From: Pseudovibrio japonicus | Lineage (GTDB): Bacteria; Pseudomonadota; Alphaproteobacteria; Rhizobiales; Stappiaceae | Length of the DNA stretch: 64,000 bases | Assembly: GCF_014651595.1 (NCBI RefSeq) | Contig: NZ_BMXE01000004.1 | Location: forward strand, 62,001 to 126,000 | Reading direction: 5' to 3' | Part shown: positions 61,103 through 64,000 of the stretch, piece after piece | How the letters are laid out: the number at the start of each line of letters is the position of its first letter | Position numbering within the stretch: position 1 is the first letter of the stretch | Notes under the pieces: model-generated | Database searches by the model: none | The model's input: the letters and a program-made list of their open reading frames with translations, nothing else | What the model was told of the DNA's origin: nothing | Translations under genes and position numbers: made by a program

Positions 61103-61636
61103 TTAGTCGCCCGAAGCCGCACCTTCGATAATCATATCTTCCAGACGAAATCGGAAAATACGGCAAACCTGCCGTAACGCCTCAGCAAACTCCTCCTCCA
61201 AAGAGTTTTGAAGACGCACCCGAAAAGCCTCCAGGATCTGATGTTTGTCCGCACCTTTCACCGCAAAAATGAACGGAAATCCATAGCGGGATTTATAGGC
61301 TTCATTTAGCTCGGTGAACTGCTCATATTCAGCATTATTGAGCAGGTCAAGACCGGCACCTGCCTGTTCATCAACTGAAGCTTGCGCCATTTCTCCGGCG
61401 CGCGCTGCTTTCCCTGCAAGATCAGGGTGTGCCCGGATCAACGCGAGCTTGCTGCCTTCATCCGCTGCTTGCAAAGCTTGAGTAAAGGCCTCGATGAGAG
61501 CCTCGCGAGAAGTAAAAGGCGCCGACCGCTGTGCAACAACTGCCACCCACGGAGAATGTTCGGCCACATTGCCAAACACCTCAACGAAAGTGTCCTGCGT
61601 AAACTGGTTCACCTCATCCAGAGAAAATGTCCCCAT
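61103..61636 (-). CDS. uraD: 2-oxo-4-hydroxy-4-carboxy-5-ureidoimidazoline (OHCU) decarboxylase
   Basis: This 177-residue enzyme catalyses the last step from 5-hydroxyisourate to S-allantoin. The catalytic His is in R-A-H-P-D-L-A-G-K, and the C-terminal Y-K-x-R-Y-G-F-P-F-I-F-A-V-K-G is the family signature. I start at ATG 61636 with GAGG upstream, since a longer frame would run into puuD. It lies ten bases downstream of puuD, thus co-transcribed. A 5-hydroxyisourate hydrolase gene (uraH) is not in the window. Confidence 0.9.
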   Translation of the reverse strand: MGTFSLDEVNQFTQDTFVEVFGNVAEHSPWVAVVAQRSAPFTSREALIEAFTQALQAADEGSKLALIRAHPDLAGKAARAGEMAQASVDEQAGAGLDLLNNAEYEQFTELNEAYKSRYGFPFIFAVKGADKHQILEAFRVRLQNSLEEEFAEALRQVCRIFRFRLEDMIIEGAASGD

Positions 61637-61646
61637 CCCAAATACC

Positions 61647-62825
61647 TCAGTGACCTTGCAGCCATGCGCCCAAAAGCGCACGTTCTTGCTCGGTCATACC
61701 TTTCTCATTTCCCAAAGGCATCGCAGTAGACCGCACCGCCTGCGCCATGATCAAAATGTTGTAGCGCCGCAAATTCGCAATACTGTCCAACTCAATATTC
61801 ATTGGTGCCTCAACAAACGCATCATTGGTCGGCGTCGCGCTATGGCAGTCCGCACAGTGCATCTGCACAATCTCCAAGGCTTGCGCATCAGAAACAACTG
61901 CACCTCCAACCAGTTTCTCTGGTGTTGTCACAATCACCGCTGTAATCAGACTGACTGCTGCCACAGGCAGCGCCCACCAAAAATTAGCAAAATTGTCATG
62001 AGCATCGTGGCGATTGATGAAGTGACGAACCATACCACCCATCACAAGGATCAGGGCCACCACCAAAACCGGCTGCCCGTGGCCCGTAAGTAATGGGTAG
62101 TGGTTGGAAACCATCAGCAAAAGAACCGGCAGCGTCAGATAGTTGTTGTGAACCGAGCGCTGCTTGCCAATTGCCCCAAGCCTCGCATCAGGTTCACGCC
62201 CCGCCAAGAGCGCCGCTACAATCTTCTTCTGGTTTGGAATAATCACCATAAACACGTTGAAGGCCATAATGGTCCCGATCAGCGCGCCCACATGGATCAA
62301 AACGCCCCGGCCTGAAAAGACCTGCGCATACCCATAGGTCGCCGCCAAAATGATCACCAGCAGGCATGCCGCCAGCAATGGCGTATTCTGCCCGATCGGA
62401 GACCGGCACAACCGGTCATAAACCAGCCATCCGGCAAGGAGCGATACCACTGAAATCGCAATCGCCTCTGCTGGCAAAAGCCGCATCACCTCAGGATCAA
62501 TGAGATAAACCGAGGCGTTGAAGTAGTACTGAACCGTTAGAAGTGCAAAACCGGAAACCCAGGTGAGATAGGCATCCCACTTATACCAGATCAGGTCTTT
62601 CGGCAGTTCCTTGGGGGCAACCATGTATTTCTCGACATTATAAAAGCCGCCGCCATGAACTTCCCATGCGCTACCTAAAATGCCCGGTGCCTGCCCCTCC
62701 CGTTTACGTAAGGAAAGGTCCAGTGCCATAAAATAAAACGAGGTCCCAATCCAGCCCACGCCCACAATCAAGTGAAACCAGCGGAAAAGCAGATTGAGCC
62801 ATTCACTAAGGAAAGTGGCTGTCAT
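61647..62825 (-). CDS. puuD: Membrane cytochrome-c-linked urate oxidase PuuD
   Basis: This 392-residue protein has an N-terminal membrane domain of about eight helices (DUF989-type; W-F-H-L-I-V-G-V-G-W-I-G at residues 16-27) and a C-terminal periplasmic cytochrome c domain with C-x-x-C-H at 324-328 and a likely Met ligand at 369 in A-M-P-L-G-N. PuuD proteins oxidise urate to 5-hydroxyisourate and pass electrons to the respiratory chain instead of making peroxide. It is coupled to uraD. A short spacer separates it from the upstream BMP gene. Confidence 0.9.
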   Translation of the reverse strand: MTATFLSEWLNLLFRWFHLIVGVGWIGTSFYFMALDLSLRKREGQAPGILGSAWEVHGGGFYNVEKYMVAPKELPKDLIWYKWDAYLTWVSGFALLTVQYYFNASVYLIDPEVMRLLPAEAIAISVVSLLAGWLVYDRLCRSPIGQNTPLLAACLLVIILAATYGYAQVFSGRGVLIHVGALIGTIMAFNVFMVIIPNQKKIVAALLAGREPDARLGAIGKQRSVHNNYLTLPVLLLMVSNHYPLLTGHGQPVLVVALILVMGGMVRHFINRHDAHDNFANFWWALPVAAVSLITAVIVTTPEKLVGGAVVSDAQALEIVQMHCADCHSATPTNDAFVEAPMNIELDSIANLRRYNILIMAQAVRSTAMPLGNEKGMTEQERALLGAWLQGH

Positions 62826-62897
62826 TGTCTTGTTCTTTTAAGTTCAATTGAAATACGTGGGCAGTGGGAGTTACCCCCCACTGCAAAAATTGGGAAA

Positions 62898-62920
62898 AGT
62901 GCCATAAAAACAGCGGCACT
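62898..62920 (-). terminator. Weak terminator or attenuator after the BMP gene
   Basis: On the minus strand AGTGCC (62920-62915) pairs with GGCACT (62903-62898), followed by TTTT. The stem is only six base pairs. It lies between the binding protein gene and puuD and may only partly reduce read-through. Confidence 0.5.
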
Positions 62921-62945
62921 CTTCTGGGAAGACAAAGCTTCCGGC

Positions 62946-64000
62946 TTACTTTGGCAGCTGGTCGTCGATGCCTTTAACGTAAAAGTTCATGGAGAGCAGC
63001 GCACCATCTTCAGCAGTTGCGCCAGCTTCAAGGAACATGGAACCGTCCTGCTTGGTGATTGGGCCGGTAAATGGCTTCAGCTCACCGGACTTGATTGCAG
63101 CCATGGTTTTTGCTGCTTCATCCGCAACATCCTGTGGGATGTTGGTGAACGGTGCCATGTGAACCATTTCAGCATCCATTCCACCCCAGGTGTCCTGGCC
63201 CTTCCAGTTACCGTCCATCACAGCTTGTACGCGGGAGATGTAATAAGCGGACCAATCGTCAACGATCGCAGTTGCCTGTGACTTCGGCGCAAACTTGATC
63301 ATGTCGGAAGCCTGACCAAAGCCCATGATGCCACGCTCTTCAGCAACCTGCAGCGGCGCTGGAGAATCTGTATGCTGAACCATGATGTCAACGCCCTGAT
63401 CAATCAACGCTTTAGCAGCATCCGCTTCGCGGCCCGGATCGTACCAGGAGTTCACCCAAATTGTCTTGATCTTGAAGTCAGGGTTCACAGTCTGCGCACC
63501 CAGCATGAAGGAGTTGATGCCACGTACAACTTCAGGAATCGGGAAAGAGCCGATGTAACCTGCAGTGCCGGTCTTGGAGATCTTGGCAGCGATCTGCCCC
63601 AGAACATAACGACCTTCATAGAAGCGTGCGCCGTAAGAAGAAACGTTCTTCGCCTGCTTGTAGCCGGTCGCATGCTCAAACTTCACTTTCGGGAACTTGC
63701 GCGCGACCTTCAAGGTTGGGTTCATGTAACCGAAGGAAGTGGTGAAGATCAGCTCGTGACCGGAACGGGCCAGACGCTCAATTGCGCGCTCAGCATCCGC
63801 ACCTTCCGGCACGCTCTCGATGTAGGTGGTTTCAACTTTGTCGCCAAAGTGCTTTTCAATCGCCTGACGGCCCTGATCGTGCTGATAAGACCAGCCGTGG
63901 TCAGAAACCGGACCAACATAGATAAAACCCACTTTCAGTGGATCAGCCGCGCTGGAAGCCCCTGCGGAAAGACCAAGTGCAACTGCAGCAGTTGCTGCCA
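62946..64000 (-). CDS. BMP-family ABC transporter substrate-binding protein, N-terminus outside the window
   Basis: The visible part is about 350 residues of a basic-membrane-protein (Bmp/Med) binding protein, running off the right edge. Family marks are V-G-F-I-Y-V-G-P-V-S-D-H-G-W-S-Y, T-T-S-F-G-Y-M-N-P, G-x-I-G-S-F-P-I-P-E-V and I-M-V-Q-H-T-D-S. Upstream residues to the edge (ALGLSAGASSAADPLK) look like the end of a Sec signal peptide, so the true start is beyond 64000. Family members bind nucleosides or purines; the urate neighbours fit purine uptake. Confidence 0.87.
   Translation of the reverse strand, partial: AATAAVALGLSAGASSAADPLKVGFIYVGPVSDHGWSYQHDQGRQAIEKHFGDKVETTYIESVPEGADAERAIERLARSGHELIFTTSFGYMNPTLKVARKFPKVKFEHATGYKQAKNVSSYGARFYEGRYVLGQIAAKISKTGTAGYIGSFPIPEVVRGINSFMLGAQTVNPDFKIKTIWVNSWYDPGREADAAKALIDQGVDIMVQHTDSPAPLQVAEERGIMGFGQASDMIKFAPKSQATAIVDDWSAYYISRVQAVMDGNWKGQDTWGGMDAEMVHMAPFTNIPQDVADEAAKTMAAIKSGELKPFTGPITKQDGSMFLEAGATAEDGALLSMNFYVKGIDDQLPK

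Overview
The window reads as an alphaproteobacterial chromosome, most likely a marine member of Hyphomicrobiales/Rhodobacterales such as Pseudovibrio or a relative. This is inferred from the conserved housekeeping order rlpA - dac-like - tmk - holB - metG - tatD - MBL hydrolase, a moderate GC content, a cytochrome-c-fused urate oxidase (PuuD) and a 2-aminobenzoyl-CoA-type aromatic operon. No rRNA is present; there is one tRNA (Ser, UGA).

Region 1 (1-19.5 kb) is the late half of a contractile-tailed (P2/Mu-type) prophage, all on the + strand: major capsid and decorator, head-tail connector genes, baseplate V-W-J-I, a collar and fibre block of unfamiliar proteins, then sheath (FI), tube (FII), tail chaperone E/E' with a programmed -1 frameshift, tape measure (T), U, D, X, and a lysis cassette (endolysin, holin, overlapping spanins, small membrane protein). 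It ends just before a tRNA-Ser gene on the - strand, whose 3' end faces the prophage. A GGGACTTTT direct-repeat array lies between them, so this looks like one attachment end of the prophage. The integrase, terminase and regulatory genes lie outside the window.

Region 2 (19.5-28.7 kb) is core chromosome: RlpA lipoprotein, a PBP5/DacC-like protein that has lost its catalytic residues, thymidylate kinase, DNA polymerase III delta', MetRS, an apparently inserted FkbM methyltransferase, TatD and a PhnP-like metallohydrolase.

Region 3 (28.9-42.4 kb) is one long operon for aerobic CoA-dependent degradation of an aminobenzoate or hydroxybenzoate, most likely anthranilate. It contains the bifunctional monooxygenase/reductase, SDR, MarR regulator, enoyl-CoA hydratase, acyl-CoA dehydrogenase, aryl-CoA ligase, a complete Liv-type ABC importer, a 4HBT thioesterase, a RidA-like protein and a kynurenine-formamidase-like hydrolase. 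An alpha-methylacyl-CoA racemase follows separately.

Region 4 (44.0-51.4 kb) is a tightly overlapping four-gene operon: an NfrB-like membrane glycosyltransferase, an NfrA-like TPR outer-membrane protein, a secreted DUF4434-like protein and WecB (UDP-GlcNAc 2-epimerase). It resembles the E. coli machinery that makes the phage N4 glycan receptor, but the precursor-making epimerase is built in and the C-terminal c-di-GMP-sensing part of NfrB is absent. I consider it the most interesting system here.

Region 5 (51.4-56.8 kb) holds a Tat-exported multicopper oxidase, a two-domain chromate transporter and, on the other strand, a zinc alcohol dehydrogenase. AT-rich spacers on both sides share a perfect 20-bp inverted repeat. 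Region 6 (56.8-64 kb) holds a CitE-like lyase divergent from a double-hotdog MaoC hydratase, a GNAT-like protein, an M20 peptidase and a purine-salvage/urate group (UraD, PuuD, and a BMP-family binding protein that runs off the window).
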